DNA of 64,000 bases, from positions 1-64,000 of the forward strand of contig JACTMP010000002.1 in the NCBI GenBank assembly GCA_014584575.1, read 5' to 3'. The notes beneath the pieces were generated by a model that saw only the letters and a program-made list of their open reading frames with translations, was not told where the DNA came from and searched no databases. Source of the DNA: Chloroflexota bacterium. Its GTDB lineage: Bacteria; Chloroflexota; Anaerolineae; Promineifilales; Promineifilaceae. Made by a program: the position numbers and the translations under genes. This document shows positions 17,406 to 26,740 of this stretch, in pieces (the first letter of the stretch is position 1; each line of letters opens with the position of its first letter).

Positions 17406-18036
17406 CCATATGCCCCATGTGGAACTCGGAAAAATAAATACGGCCGTTCCCTTCCACCATCGCCTCCATAATCGCCCCATTTGGCAGCCAGACCCCACGC
17501 GCAAAATGACTGTATCGCTGCATCGCCTCCGGCGTCGCCTCAGTAGCACCGGTCAGCGCCGACCAGAGCAGCGCCCGTAAAAACAGCCCATGGCTAAACA
17601 CGGCCACAAATCCGGCCGTTTGCGCCCGCGTCAGTTGCAGCGTCTCCTGCACCCGCGCCAGCAGCGCCGCAAACGATTCACCACCGCCCCCTTCTTCTTC
17701 CCAGGGATCATTGCGTTCCCAATACGCCTGGGCAAAGGGGCCGCGCTCCGTGCCGGTGGTGCCGCTGTACCGCTCCGGGTCCAGGTAGCTGAATTCGTGA
17801 ACCGGCCAGGTGACGACGGGGACGTGGGGAAAGCGGTTGAGGGTGGGCACGGCCGTTTCCCGCGCCCGCACATACGATGACACCACAATCAAATCCGGCG
17901 CTTCCGTAAACGCCCCCGCGATCAGCGCCGCCTCCTCATGCCCCCGCGCCGTCAACTCCGACTCCGCCGGATGCCGGGTGGGCAAATCCGCGTTAGATAC
18001 ACTCTCCCCATGCCGAATAAACCAGACTCTTGTCAT
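17386..18036 (-). CDS. Histidine phosphatase family protein
   Basis: A 216-residue phosphoglycerate-mutase-like phosphatase. The catalytic motif RHGES follows directly after the start MTRVWFIRHGES; further family residues appear in SSYVRARETA (Arg), the proton donor region around PWEEEGGGGESF, and SHGLFLRAL (second His). Start at 18036 with AGGTGA upstream; the longer frame to 18099 adds an unlikely leader. Its last five residues (VLGNR) and stop codon are encoded by the heptad repeat at 17361-17405. Physiological substrate unknown. Confidence 0.85.
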   Translation of the reverse strand: MTRVWFIRHGESVSNADLPTRHPAESELTARGHEEAALIAGAFTEAPDLIVVSSYVRARETAVPTLNRFPHVPVVTWPVHEFSYLDPERYSGTTGTERGPFAQAYWERNDPWEEEGGGGESFAALLARVQETLQLTRAQTAGFVAVFSHGLFLRALLWSALTGATEATPEAMQRYSHFARGVWLPNGAIMEAMVEGNGRIYFSEFHMGHMGVLGNR

Positions 18037-18049
18037 ACAATCACCTGAT

Positions 18050-18143
18050 AAAGATTGGACAATGAGGAGTCTGGCATCCTCAGATGCCAGACAGGGCACA
18101 TCTGAGGATGCGCCGCTCCGCCAGATAAAATTGTCCGATCTTT
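18050..18143. repeat. 94-bp MITE-like palindromic element
   Basis: Terminal inverted repeats AAAGATTGGACAAT (18050-18063) and ATTGTCCGATCTTT (18130-18143) enclose nested hairpins, e.g. TCTGGCAT / ATGCCAGA and GCATCCTCAGATG / CATCTGAGGATGC. There is no ORF. A partly similar core (CGCATCCTCACATGCG) is near 37213. Confidence 0.7.
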
Positions 18144-18171
18144 AACTGGATTATCCATAAGTAATTAACCC

Positions 18172-18195
18172 CCATTACCCAATTACCCAATTACT
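18172..18195. repeat. Octad tandem repeat (ATTACCCA)
   Basis: Three units of ATTACCCA, the last degenerate, end beside the stop codon of the permease gene at 18197. Confidence 0.75.
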
Positions 18196-18196
18196 C

Positions 18197-19162
18197 CTAA
18201 AGCCCTCTCTCCCCACGAATATACGGCACACCCAATGCGGCCGGCGCACCCAACCGGTTGCGGATGGCCGCCCGCGAGCCAATCACCAGCGCCAGAATCG
18301 TCAGGATGTACGGCGTCATTTGCAGGAAGAAGCCAAAATTGGAATTGATATACAGCGGGTTGGTAAAACCGAGCAAAATGGCCGGGCCTTGTAAATCCAG
18401 AATCGCCCGACGCAGCGCCCCAAACAGATACGCCCCCAAAGCCGCCCGCAGCGGGTCCCACTGAGCAAAAATGACCAGGCCAATGGCAATCCACCCCTGC
18501 CCCGAAGTCGTCTGGGCGCTGTACCAGCCCGGCGAAACGGACAGGCTGATGGTGGCCCCGGCCAGCCCCGCCAGGCAGCCGCCCACAAACACGTAAAAAT
18601 AACGCAGCCGGTACACATTGACGCCCATCGTATCCGCCGCTTCCGGCTTTTCGCCGATGGCCCGCAGGTGCATTCCCGGTCGGGTGCGGTAAATGTAATA
18701 CCAGGCTGCCGGGATAAACAGGTAGCCCACATACACCAGCAGGCTGTGGTTGGTGAAAAAGATGGGGCCAATGAATGGAATTTGGGACAACAATGGCAGG
18801 CTAAATGTGGGTACCAGCGGCGGCGTTTTGCCGGTCAGCCCCTCGCCCAATACCAGCGCCAGCCCGGTGCCCAAAAAGGTGAGCGACAGGCCGCTGACCA
18901 CCTGGTCGGCCTGCAAATGGATCGTCACCAGCCCATGCGCCATGCTCAAAACGCCGCCGGCGATCATCGCTGCTGCCAGCCCCAGCCAGACGTTGCCCGT
19001 CGCCAGCGAAGCGCTAAAACCGGCCATCGCCCCCAAAAGCATCATGCCCTCCACTCCCAGGTTCAGAATACCGGAACGTTCGGCATAAATCTCGCCAATG
19101 GCGGCAAAGAGCAAAATGGTGCCCGTGGCCAGCCCGGCGCGCATGATGATGGTGAAATCCAT
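18197..19162 (-). CDS. ABC transporter permease (BMP/nucleoside type)
   Basis: A 321-residue inner-membrane permease with eight or more hydrophobic helices, matching the RbsC-like permeases of BMP-type importers (YufQ/NupC-like). Diagnostic stretches are LFAAIGEIYAERSGILNLGV near the N-terminus, LRAIGEKPEAADTMG (coupling loop to the ATPase) and SGQGWIAIGLVIFAQWDP. Start at 19162, with AAGGAGG upstream; the longer frame to 19327 overlaps the upstream permease and is rejected. It is the last gene of the four-gene importer operon 18197-23175. Confidence 0.9.
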   Translation of the reverse strand: MDFTIIMRAGLATGTILLFAAIGEIYAERSGILNLGVEGMMLLGAMAGFSASLATGNVWLGLAAAMIAGGVLSMAHGLVTIHLQADQVVSGLSLTFLGTGLALVLGEGLTGKTPPLVPTFSLPLLSQIPFIGPIFFTNHSLLVYVGYLFIPAAWYYIYRTRPGMHLRAIGEKPEAADTMGVNVYRLRYFYVFVGGCLAGLAGATISLSVSPGWYSAQTTSGQGWIAIGLVIFAQWDPLRAALGAYLFGALRRAILDLQGPAILLGFTNPLYINSNFGFFLQMTPYILTILALVIGSRAAIRNRLGAPAALGVPYIRGERGL

Positions 19163-19193
19163 AACAACCTCCTTGTTGGTCGTTGGTGATGAA

Positions 19194-20312
19194 TCACCTG
19201 CGACCAACGCGAACCTTATAGCGGAGCAAAAAATCGCTGCTGATGACCATGAACAAGACGATGCCCTGTAATAAGCTGGACAGGCCGGCCGGTTGAATTT
19301 CCCGGCCGGCAACGATAAGCGCGCCAAACAGGATGGAAACGGGGATGACGGCGATAGGGTTCAGCTTGGCCAACCAGGCGATGATGATGCCGGTGAAACC
19401 GTAGCCGGGTGAAATGCGCTCTTGCAGGCGATGTACCACGCCGCTGATTTCCGACATGCCGGCCAGCCCGGCCAGCGCCCCGGAGAACATCATCACCAGA
19501 ATGATGTTGCGGCTGATGTTGATGCCAGCATAACGGGCCGCTTCTTTGTTATCGCCGGTCAGTTTGATTTCATACCCCCACCGGCTGCGTTCCAGTATCC
19601 ACCAGACAACAATGGCCGCCAGGATGGCGATCAGGATGCCCAAATGCAGCGTCATGCCAGAGAGGATCGGATATTGGCGGGCGTAGTCGGTGAGGCGGGG
19701 CAGCCAGGCGGCGCGCATAAATTGCGGCGTCATCTGGAAACCGGCGTCGCTCCAGGCATTAAATATCCAGAAGTTGTTCCACAAGATGGCGATGTAGTTG
19801 AGCATGAGGGTGGTGATGATTTCGTTGACGGCAAAGCGGGCCTTGAGGAAACCAGGGATAAAACCCCATAATGCGCCGCCGATCATGCCCATGACCATCA
19901 TCAAGGGGATGACCGTCCAGCGCGAGGCGTCGGCGCTGACCATGGGCAGCAGCACCACCAGGCTGGCGAAAAAGGCGCCCATATAGAACTGCCCTTCCGC
20001 GCCGATATTCCACAACTTCATCTTGAAGGCGACGGTACAGCCCAACCCCACCAGGATGAGGGGGGTGGCTTTGACCAGGGTATCAGAGATGACGGCCCAA
20101 CTGCCAAAGGTAGCCTGGAAGAAAAAGCGCATGACAACCAGGGGTTGCCCGCCAATTTGCTTCAGGATGATCCCGGCGATGAGAAAGGCAATAATCACAG
20201 AGCCGATGGAGGTGGCGGCGGGCAGCCAGCGAGGCGTGTCTTCAACCCGTTTTTCGACGGTCAGGGTGTAAGGAAACGAAAATTTGCGTTTGGGGGCGGG
20301 TGTGGTGGCCAT
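19194..20312 (-). CDS. ABC transporter permease (BMP/nucleoside type)
   Basis: A 372-residue permease, paralogous in type to the following one (YufP/NupB-like). Multiple membrane helices; the segment FKMKLWNIGAEGQFYMGAF is typical, and LTGDNKEAARYAGINI is the coupling loop that docks on the ATPase. It stops 31 bases before the next permease and starts 50 bases after the ATPase gene, with an octad repeat in that junction. Together with its neighbour it would form the transmembrane pore for a nucleoside-like solute. Confidence 0.9.
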   Translation of the reverse strand: MATTPAPKRKFSFPYTLTVEKRVEDTPRWLPAATSIGSVIIAFLIAGIILKQIGGQPLVVMRFFFQATFGSWAVISDTLVKATPLILVGLGCTVAFKMKLWNIGAEGQFYMGAFFASLVVLLPMVSADASRWTVIPLMMVMGMIGGALWGFIPGFLKARFAVNEIITTLMLNYIAILWNNFWIFNAWSDAGFQMTPQFMRAAWLPRLTDYARQYPILSGMTLHLGILIAILAAIVVWWILERSRWGYEIKLTGDNKEAARYAGINISRNIILVMMFSGALAGLAGMSEISGVVHRLQERISPGYGFTGIIIAWLAKLNPIAVIPVSILFGALIVAGREIQPAGLSSLLQGIVLFMVISSDFLLRYKVRVGRR

Positions 20313-20317
20313 AGCAG

Positions 20318-20366
20318 GTAATTGGGTAATTGGGTAATTGGGTAATTACGTAATTACCCAATTACA
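20318..20366. repeat. Octad tandem repeat, inverted arms
   Basis: Three units of AATTGGGT run into an inverse arm ATTACCCAATTAC. The TAA stop of the ATPase gene (20362-20364) lies in the repeat. Confidence 0.8.
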
Positions 20367-21879
20367 TCTCTTTTCCTCCGGTCATCATCATGCCAATCTG
20401 GTTTACGTCGGCGGTGTCGGCGTCCATGATGCCCATGATGCGCCCTTCAGAGATAACGGCGATGCGGTCGCTGAGGGCGAATAATTCCTCCAGTTCTTCG
20501 GAGATGAGCAACACGGCCGTACCCGCCTTCCTCTGCTCTAATAATAACGTTTGAATCGCCTCAATCGCGCCCACATCCAGGCCGCGTGTGGGCTGAACAG
20601 CCACCATCAACTGCGGTTGGGCGGAAATTTCCCGCGCCAGGATGACCTTTTGCAGGTTGCCGCCGGACAATTTGCGGGCTACGGTGTCTACGCTGGGAGC
20701 CAGAATGTCGTAGGCATCTTTCAGCTTTGCAGCCGTGTCATGGGCGACGGTGTAGTTGATGCGCCAGCCCTGGCTGATGGGCGTCTGGCGGTAGCTCTTC
20801 ATAATGGTGTTATCGGTGATCGAAAGGTTGGGGGCGCTGCCGACGTGGGTGCGGTCTTCGGGGATGTGGGACACCCCCTGGCGAATGGCGGCGATGGGGG
20901 GGCGGTTGCCCAGTTCTTCGCCGTTGATGCTGATGTGGCCGGTACACGGCCGTAGCCCCGTAATCACCTCCGCCAGTTCACTTTGCCCATTACCCGCGAC
21001 CCCGGCAATACCCAAAATCTCGCCGCTGCGCACTTCCAGGGAAACGCCGCGCAGCGCCGGCAGTCCCTTGTCGTTTTCAGCGTGGACATCTTGTAAGGCC
21101 AGCACCACCGGCCCCGGTTCCTGGGCTTCTTTATACACGGAAAAGACGATGCCCCGCCCCACCATCAATTGCGCCAGCTTTTCACGGGTCATGCCCTCAA
21201 TGCTCTGCCCTTCGGCCGTGACCTGCCCTTTGCGCAGGACGGTGATGCGGTCGGCGACGGCCGTGACCTCATGCAGCTTGTGGCTGATGAAAACGATGGA
21301 CTTACCCTGGGCCACCATGGCGCGCATGGTGTGCATGAATTCGTCAATCTCGGCGGGGGCGAGTACGGCCGTTGGTTCATCCATGATCAATATGCTGGCC
21401 CCCCGGTATAGGGTTTTCAAAATCTCCACCCGCTGCTGCTCCCCCACCGACAACTGCCAGATTTTGGCGCGGGGGTCCACCCGCAGCCCGTACTGCTCTT
21501 GCAGCGCCAGGATTTCCTGGTCATACTGCTTCAAATTCAGCCGGAACCGTGGCCGGTTCAGCCCCAGTAAAATGTTCTCCGTCACCGTCAACGTGGGCGC
21601 CAGCATAAAATGTTGGTGTACCATGCCAATGCCCCTGGCAATGGCGTCTTTGGGCGAGTGGAAACTGACCGGCTCCCCATACACCCTCATCGTGCCGCTG
21701 GTTGGCCGGTACAATCCGGCCAACACATTCATCAACGTACTTTTGCCCGCCCCATTTTCGCCCAACAGGGCATGAATCTCACCCTGCTTCAGCTTTAGAT
21801 TGACCTGGTTATTGGCTAACACGCCGGGAAAACGGACAACGATGTTTTCCATCTCCACGGCGTAGGGCGTTTCTGGCAT
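20362..21879 (-). CDS. ABC transporter ATPase, two nucleotide-binding domains
   Basis: A 505-residue fused double ATPase of the sugar/nucleoside class (YufO/NupA-like, related to RbsA). Domain 1 has Walker A GENGAGKST (about residue 40), Q-loop VHQHFML, signature LSVGEQQR and Walker B LIMDEPTAVL. Domain 2 has a degenerate Walker A, GVAGNGQSEL, in place of GKS/T, signature LSGGNLQK, and a Walker B-like MVAVQPTRGLD. The degenerate second site is normal for this family. It energises the two permeases downstream. Confidence 0.92.
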   Translation of the reverse strand: MPETPYAVEMENIVVRFPGVLANNQVNLKLKQGEIHALLGENGAGKSTLMNVLAGLYRPTSGTMRVYGEPVSFHSPKDAIARGIGMVHQHFMLAPTLTVTENILLGLNRPRFRLNLKQYDQEILALQEQYGLRVDPRAKIWQLSVGEQQRVEILKTLYRGASILIMDEPTAVLAPAEIDEFMHTMRAMVAQGKSIVFISHKLHEVTAVADRITVLRKGQVTAEGQSIEGMTREKLAQLMVGRGIVFSVYKEAQEPGPVVLALQDVHAENDKGLPALRGVSLEVRSGEILGIAGVAGNGQSELAEVITGLRPCTGHISINGEELGNRPPIAAIRQGVSHIPEDRTHVGSAPNLSITDNTIMKSYRQTPISQGWRINYTVAHDTAAKLKDAYDILAPSVDTVARKLSGGNLQKVILAREISAQPQLMVAVQPTRGLDVGAIEAIQTLLLEQRKAGTAVLLISEELEELFALSDRIAVISEGRIMGIMDADTADVNQIGMMMTGGKEM

Positions 21880-21891
21880 GAGGTTTTCGAT

Positions 21892-21924
21892 AGACCCTAA
21901 GGGTTTTTGAAACCCTTAGGGTCT
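21892..21924. terminator. 15-bp hairpin between binding-protein and ATPase genes
   Basis: AGACCCTAAGGGTTT and its exact inverse flank a 3-base loop. It lies between the binding-protein gene and the rest of the operon. Partial termination or mRNA protection at this spot would give excess binding protein. Confidence 0.65.
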
Positions 21925-21933
21925 TTTTGATTA

Positions 21934-23175
21934 CTACTCCAAACTGGGTAGTTCGGCCGTTACATTTTCGTTCCACCAGTACATACACGTCGTACACGGG
22001 CTGCCAAACTGGGCAAAGCCGTCCAGATCAGCCTGTTCCAGCTTTTCACCGGCGGCCAGCACCACATTACCCTGATTGTCGGTAATTGGCCCGGCAAACA
22101 CGTCAAAGCGGGTGAATTCCCCGGCCAACATCTTGGCCAGTGTATCCCGGATCAGTTGCAAATCGGCTTCGGGCAGTGCGGCCGTACCGGGCATCATCTC
22201 TTCGCCTTCCATGAACCCTAACAGGCCCATAGCCCCAGAGTCGGCGTCGAAGTATTCCCAACCACCTACCCAGGTACCGGCTTTTGACTCTTCCACGATG
22301 CGGGCATAAACCGGTCCCCAATTCCAGTACATGGAGGTGAGGCAGCGCGGGTTGGTGCAGTTTTCTTTGTAATCGTAGGTGATACCCCATTTGCCTTCGG
22401 GGGCGGCTTCGGCCGGGGCGGGGGTATCCGCACCCGTCATCACCACCTGTACGCCGCTGTCAAACAGCGAGGAGGCTGCTTCTTTTTCGATGATGGGGTC
22501 GTGCCAGGTGAAAATCCAGCGCACGTCCATGGTACATTCCGGGCACGTTTCTTGGGCGCCCAGAGCAAAAGCATTACCTAGACGCAATTCTTCCGGGATG
22601 GGGAAGGTGGCGATATAACCCAGGCGCGGGTTGCCATCCATCATGGCGCGGGAACCGGCCAGCATCCCGGCCAGATATTTCATATCTTCCATAGCCCCAA
22701 ACAGGTTGCCAAAATTGTCTTCGTTGGATTTGAAGCCGCTGATGTGGATGATGTCCACGTTGGGGAACTCTTCGGCCACCGCTTCGGAAGCGTCCATAAA
22801 ACCAAAGGAGGTGGTGAAGATGGTGTTGAAACCTTTACGCGCCAGGGAACGGATCACCTGCTCGGCGTCCGCGCCTTCGGCCACGTTTTCCACGTAGGCA
22901 GTGTGGACGCCTTCGACGGTATCTTGCACGTATTGGCGGCCTACGTCATGCGCCTGCGTCCAGCCGCCGTCATTGTGGGGGCCAACGTAGACGAAGGCGA
23001 CGTTGTGGCAACCTTCGATGGTGGAGGGTATCTGGTAACTTCCTTGTGTTTCGGTGTCGGATGCGGCTTTACAGTCTACGGCGGCTTCCTCGCTGCCGCC
23101 GCCGGTACAGGCCGCCAGCGCCAGCGTAAAAGCCAGCACAAGCGCCATCAGTTTCCAAAGGGTATGGTGTTTCAT
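21934..23175 (-). CDS. BMP family ABC substrate-binding lipoprotein
   Basis: A 413-residue lipoprotein: signal peptide with lipobox LAAC (Cys23) followed by a Gly/Glu linker. The mature part has VAFVYVGPHNDGGWTQAHDVG, the N-terminal signature of the BMP (PnrA/TmpC) family that binds purine nucleosides, then IFTTSFGFMDASEAVAEEFP and DADTP-like ligand segments. Start at 23175, GAGGAGAG upstream; the ORF extension to 23247 is not supported. It heads the importer operon. Nucleosides are the likely ligand by family, not proven. Confidence 0.9.
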   Translation of the reverse strand: MKHHTLWKLMALVLAFTLALAACTGGGSEEAAVDCKAASDTETQGSYQIPSTIEGCHNVAFVYVGPHNDGGWTQAHDVGRQYVQDTVEGVHTAYVENVAEGADAEQVIRSLARKGFNTIFTTSFGFMDASEAVAEEFPNVDIIHISGFKSNEDNFGNLFGAMEDMKYLAGMLAGSRAMMDGNPRLGYIATFPIPEELRLGNAFALGAQETCPECTMDVRWIFTWHDPIIEKEAASSLFDSGVQVVMTGADTPAPAEAAPEGKWGITYDYKENCTNPRCLTSMYWNWGPVYARIVEESKAGTWVGGWEYFDADSGAMGLLGFMEGEEMMPGTAALPEADLQLIRDTLAKMLAGEFTRFDVFAGPITDNQGNVVLAAGEKLEQADLDGFAQFGSPCTTCMYWWNENVTAELPSLE

Positions 23176-23331
23176 TATATTCTCTCCTCTATTTTGGTCA
23201 GGGCGTTGGCGTTTCGGCGTGGCGCGATTTTCCAAATCGCACGACAAGGCCAGCGCCCAGGTAGTTTTGGAAAAAACGGGGGTAGAACAATTAAACTGGA
23301 CTACTTCTCCTCATCCACTCACCTCCTCTTG

Positions 23332-23426
23332 AAATTATGAATTATGAAGGATGAATTATGAATTTTCAGCCTTCCTCATGCCCCACAACTCGTTTACCGA
23401 CCACCGATTACGGATTACGGATTACT
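23332..23426. repeat. Tandem repeats between M50-like and BMP genes
   Basis: A degenerate ATGAATTATGAA series (23332-23366) is followed by clear heptads GATTACG (about 23405-23426). Confidence 0.7.
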
Positions 23427-23438
23427 AACAAGGCCGGA

Positions 23439-24695
23439 TCATACCACATCCTTGCCAGCGTGGGGATTGTAGGAATTGCCCAACGGCCGTCCCGCCTGCT
23501 GCTCGATAATGTGACATTCTTGTTGGTAGACGGCCGTTTGTTTTTCCTGCCCTGCCTGCTGCGAAAGCTGCACCGCCTGGGTCATGTCCTGGTACGCCTG
23601 GTCATATTGGCTCTGGCGGCGGTAAGCCAGACTGCGCTGATGGTAGAGGTACGCCTGATAATTTTGGTAATCTCGGCGCCCAAAATCGTCGGCGGGCCGA
23701 TTGTTTAACACGGAAATCCCCTGGCTGAAATGGTTCACGGCCGTTGGGTATTGATTCCGCTCCAGGGCATATTCACCCAAAATGCGCCAGGCAGCCGCTT
23801 CTTGCCGGGGATTCTGGATGCCCAACTGAAGCGCCTTTTCGGCGTTTGCCTTGCTTTTGGCAGAAACGTGATTGTTCTTGCCCGCCTCTAAGGCCGCCAG
23901 CAAAGCGGTGGCGTCGCCATCTTTGGGGTGGGATAGTAGATATTGCTGTAATTCATGGGTAGCTCTGTGTTCGGCGCCGCCGCGCCGCAGGCCATCAATC
24001 ACCTGCATCGCCAGCGCCCGGTCTTGCGGATTCTGGGCGGCCTGCTGCGCCAGCGTCTCAAAGGCGGCCTGCTCGTTTACGGTTTCAAAACCGGCCATTT
24101 CAAACCAGCCGGCCCGGTCGGCGCGGTAGAAGATGACGAGGGTGCCAATGTGCAGCACGGCCGTGACCGTACTCAATAGCGGCGTCGCCGAAAAATCATA
24201 AATGAAGCGCCAGTCGCTAATGGTGGGCAGAAATATGGTGAAGATGGGGTAATATACCAGCGCAAAATATAACTGGAAGCGGAATGCCCGCAGCCCAAAA
24301 TAGCGAAAACTGCTGGCGCGATGATGGCGCAGCGCCAGCCACAACACCGCGCCAAAAATCAGATTCGCCAGCGTCCCGGCAATAGCGATGAACCAGTTCT
24401 GCGCCGGGGTAAAATCCCCCACCGGCACCACATACCCCCAAAAGCCGCCATACCCAAAGTCCACAATTTGCCCACCCACCAGCCAGGTAGCCAGCGCGTG
24501 AAACAATTCGTGCAGCGCCACCGATGGCGGCACAGCCACAAAAAAGGCGGCCTGGTCGCCCAACCACTTTTTGGCGCGGGTCAACGGCTCCTGCAGCAGC
24601 AGCCCCCACTGGCGCACAATCTGCCAGACAATCTGCACCCCACGGAAGATGTAGAGCAGGGCAAAGAGGTTGAATATGGTGAAAATTGGATTCAT
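23439..24695 (-). CDS. HExxH membrane metalloprotease-like protein with TPR-like tail
   Basis: A 418-residue protein. The N-terminal half is hydrophobic and has HELFHALAT with His62, Glu63 and His66, as in M50-type site-2 proteases and related membrane zinc proteins; four to six helices are visible up to about residue 205. The C-terminal half has TPR-like helices (about 225-400). The second zinc-site motif of M50 (NPDG/LDG) is not obvious, so peptidase activity is only likely. Its ATG overlaps the TAA of the carbamate kinase gene by one base (TAATG), which implies translational coupling. Confidence 0.7.
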   Translation of the reverse strand: MNPIFTIFNLFALLYIFRGVQIVWQIVRQWGLLLQEPLTRAKKWLGDQAAFFVAVPPSVALHELFHALATWLVGGQIVDFGYGGFWGYVVPVGDFTPAQNWFIAIAGTLANLIFGAVLWLALRHHRASSFRYFGLRAFRFQLYFALVYYPIFTIFLPTISDWRFIYDFSATPLLSTVTAVLHIGTLVIFYRADRAGWFEMAGFETVNEQAAFETLAQQAAQNPQDRALAMQVIDGLRRGGAEHRATHELQQYLLSHPKDGDATALLAALEAGKNNHVSAKSKANAEKALQLGIQNPRQEAAAWRILGEYALERNQYPTAVNHFSQGISVLNNRPADDFGRRDYQNYQAYLYHQRSLAYRRQSQYDQAYQDMTQAVQLSQQAGQEKQTAVYQQECHIIEQQAGRPLGNSYNPHAGKDVV

Positions 24696-25657
24696 TACTG
24701 CTTACCGCTCACTGATTCAATCCACGTCCCCGTCTCCCGCTTCAAAGCGCGGGCGATGTTGGGCGGATTGGTGATGAGGGTGGCTTTGCCGCCGCCGTCC
24801 AGATAAGACAACACGGCTTCAATTTTAGGTTTCATGCTGCCAGGGGGGAAGTGATTTTCCTCCATAAATTGCCGTAGTTCGGCAGGCGTCACATGGTCCA
24901 AATTGCGCTGTTGGGGCGTATTAAAATGAACGGCCACTTGCTCCACGCCGGTAGAAATGAGGAACAGGTCTACCTGCAACTGCCTGGCAAGAATGGCGCT
25001 GGCGCGGTCTTTATCAATGACGGCAAAAACGCCGCTCAGTTCACGCAGTTCGCCGCGGGGATTATGCACCACCGGGATGCCGCCGCCGCCGACAGCCACG
25101 ACAATGGAGCCGGATTGCAACAAACGGCTGATGGCGTCTTCTTCGATAATCTGGAGCGGCTGCGGCGAAGCGACGACGCGCCGCCAACCGCGCCCGGCGT
25201 CTTCCACCACCTGCCAGCCTTCAGCCTCAAATTTGCGGGCGTCGGCCTCGCTCATAAAGCTGCCGATGGGTTTGGTGGGATGGGCAAAGGCGGGATCGTC
25301 CCGGTCTACCAGCACTTGTGTGACCACGGAGACGACGGGGCGGCGCATGCCCCGGCTGTGTAGTTCGTTGCGTAACGCCTGTTGCAGCATGTAGCCAATC
25401 GCGCCCTGGGTATCGGCGACGATGAGGTCAAGCGGGGTGGTGTGGACTTCGTGGGCGGCCAGTTCGTTGCGGCGCAGGATGTAGCCAACCTGGGGGCCGT
25501 TGCCATGCGTAATGACCAGCCGCCAGCCGGCTTCAACCATGTCGGCCAGGTGGCGGCACGTTTCGCGCACGGCGTCCCACTGGTGGGGCACGTCGGGGTG
25601 TTTGTTATCGGTAATAAGCGAGTTGCCGCCAATGGCGACGAGTGCGGTTCGGGACAT
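24695..25657 (-). CDS. arcC: Carbamate kinase
   Basis: A 320-residue carbamate kinase: start ALVAIGGNSLI, then THGNGPQVG, PTKPIGSF, VAVGGGGIPV and AVIDKDRASAILA, all hallmarks of the family. It converts carbamoyl phosphate and ADP to ATP, carbamate (ammonia and CO2), usually with arginine deiminase and ornithine transcarbamylase; neither is in this window. Start at 25657 with a GAGG upstream; the longer frame to 25684 is less likely. It is followed directly by the membrane metalloprotease-like gene. Confidence 0.92.
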   Translation of the reverse strand: MSRTALVAIGGNSLITDNKHPDVPHQWDAVRETCRHLADMVEAGWRLVITHGNGPQVGYILRRNELAAHEVHTTPLDLIVADTQGAIGYMLQQALRNELHSRGMRRPVVSVVTQVLVDRDDPAFAHPTKPIGSFMSEADARKFEAEGWQVVEDAGRGWRRVVASPQPLQIIEEDAISRLLQSGSIVVAVGGGGIPVVHNPRGELRELSGVFAVIDKDRASAILARQLQVDLFLISTGVEQVAVHFNTPQQRNLDHVTPAELRQFMEENHFPPGSMKPKIEAVLSYLDGGGKATLITNPPNIARALKRETGTWIESVSGKQ

Positions 25658-25678
25658 AGGGCCTCTAGTAGGGAAGGG

Positions 25679-25748
25679 TGTCAAGTGTCAAGTGTCAAGT
25701 GTCAGGTTATGGACTACCGATTACCGATTACGGATTACCGATTACGGC
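25679..25748. repeat. Two heptad repeat arrays
   Basis: Three to four units of GTGTCAA are followed by ATTACCG / ATTACGG heptads. The stop codon and last residues of the SDR gene lie in the second array. Confidence 0.8.
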
Positions 25749-26723
25749 CCACCGGGCCAGCAGGGCGGCTTCGCGTTCCGGTTTCATGCCGTTGCGCCAT
25801 TGGTAGTCGGGGGCACGGCCGTTCGCCCAGTCCAGTGTATCGCGGATGGTAGCGGGTAACGGCCGTGTCATCAACCCCGCTCCTATCGCTTTCTGGCAGT
25901 TCACAGTGTCAAACCCGGCAAAAGCGGCCGGTACCCACAGCGGCATTTCCGTGTAGGCGGCGACTTCGTTTGTTTCCAGGAACTCATCGCTGACCCAGGT
26001 GAAGGTAGCATCACTACCACTGACTTCTTTGCAGGTGTGTAAAAGCTGGCTCATGGTGATTGGCTGGTTGGGGCCGGTGACGTTGTAGGCGCCGGTGAGC
26101 CGTTTTTCGGTCGCCTGCACCGTCCAGGCGGCAATGTCACGCACGTCAATGAACTGGACAAACGAATCGGGATCGCCAGGCGACAACACCTGGCCCCCCT
26201 GCGCCACCCGGTAAGGCCAGTAGGTAAAACGATCCGACAAATCATGCGGGCCAACAATGAGACCGGCGCGCACGTTGAGGGCACGGCCGTGCATCGCTTC
26301 CGTCGCCGCAATTTCACACAGCACTTTCAGCGGGCCGTAGGTGTCACCATCCACCGTTTCCACCGTCTCGTCGGCCATTGTGCCCAACGGCGAATCCTCA
26401 TCAATGCCCGCCTGGGAAGGATCGGCATAGACGGAAATGGAGGAGATGAAGGTGTACAGTTCCACCCGGTCGGCCAGTAAGGTCGCGGCGTCACGCACCA
26501 GCCGGGGCACGTAACCACAGGTATCAATGACGGCGTCCCAGGTACGGCCGTGCAGCGCCCCCAATCCACCATCCCGATCCCCCACCAGCGTTTCCAGGTT
26601 GGCATACAGGTTGGGGTTGCTCTGTCCCCGGTTAAACAGCGTCACCTCGTGCCCGGCGTCCAGCGCCGCTGCCACAATAGCGCGCCCCAAAAAGCGCGTC
26701 CCGCCGATGATCAGTAATTTCAT
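25728..26723 (-). CDS. NAD-dependent epimerase-like SDR protein
   Basis: A 331-residue extended SDR. The N-terminus MKLLIIGGTRFLGRAIV is the variant Rossmann motif GGTxFxG found in isoflavone-reductase-like and RNA-binding CSP41-type members. YGPLK supplies the Tyr-Lys pair. QFIDVRDIAAW is typical of the family. The ending VIGNP plus TAA comes from the heptad repeat at 25715-25748. Substrate unknown. The gene starts 250 bases from the divergent ATPase system at 26974. Confidence 0.85.
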   Translation of the reverse strand: MKLLIIGGTRFLGRAIVAAALDAGHEVTLFNRGQSNPNLYANLETLVGDRDGGLGALHGRTWDAVIDTCGYVPRLVRDAATLLADRVELYTFISSISVYADPSQAGIDEDSPLGTMADETVETVDGDTYGPLKVLCEIAATEAMHGRALNVRAGLIVGPHDLSDRFTYWPYRVAQGGQVLSPGDPDSFVQFIDVRDIAAWTVQATEKRLTGAYNVTGPNQPITMSQLLHTCKEVSGSDATFTWVSDEFLETNEVAAYTEMPLWVPAAFAGFDTVNCQKAIGAGLMTRPLPATIRDTLDWANGRAPDYQWRNGMKPEREAALLARWAVIGNP

Positions 26724-26740
26724 ATAACCTCTCTATGTAT

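Noticed and set aside
25679-25748. Possible CRISPR array
   Set aside because: Repeat units are only 7 bases and have no spacers; this is a simple tandem array.
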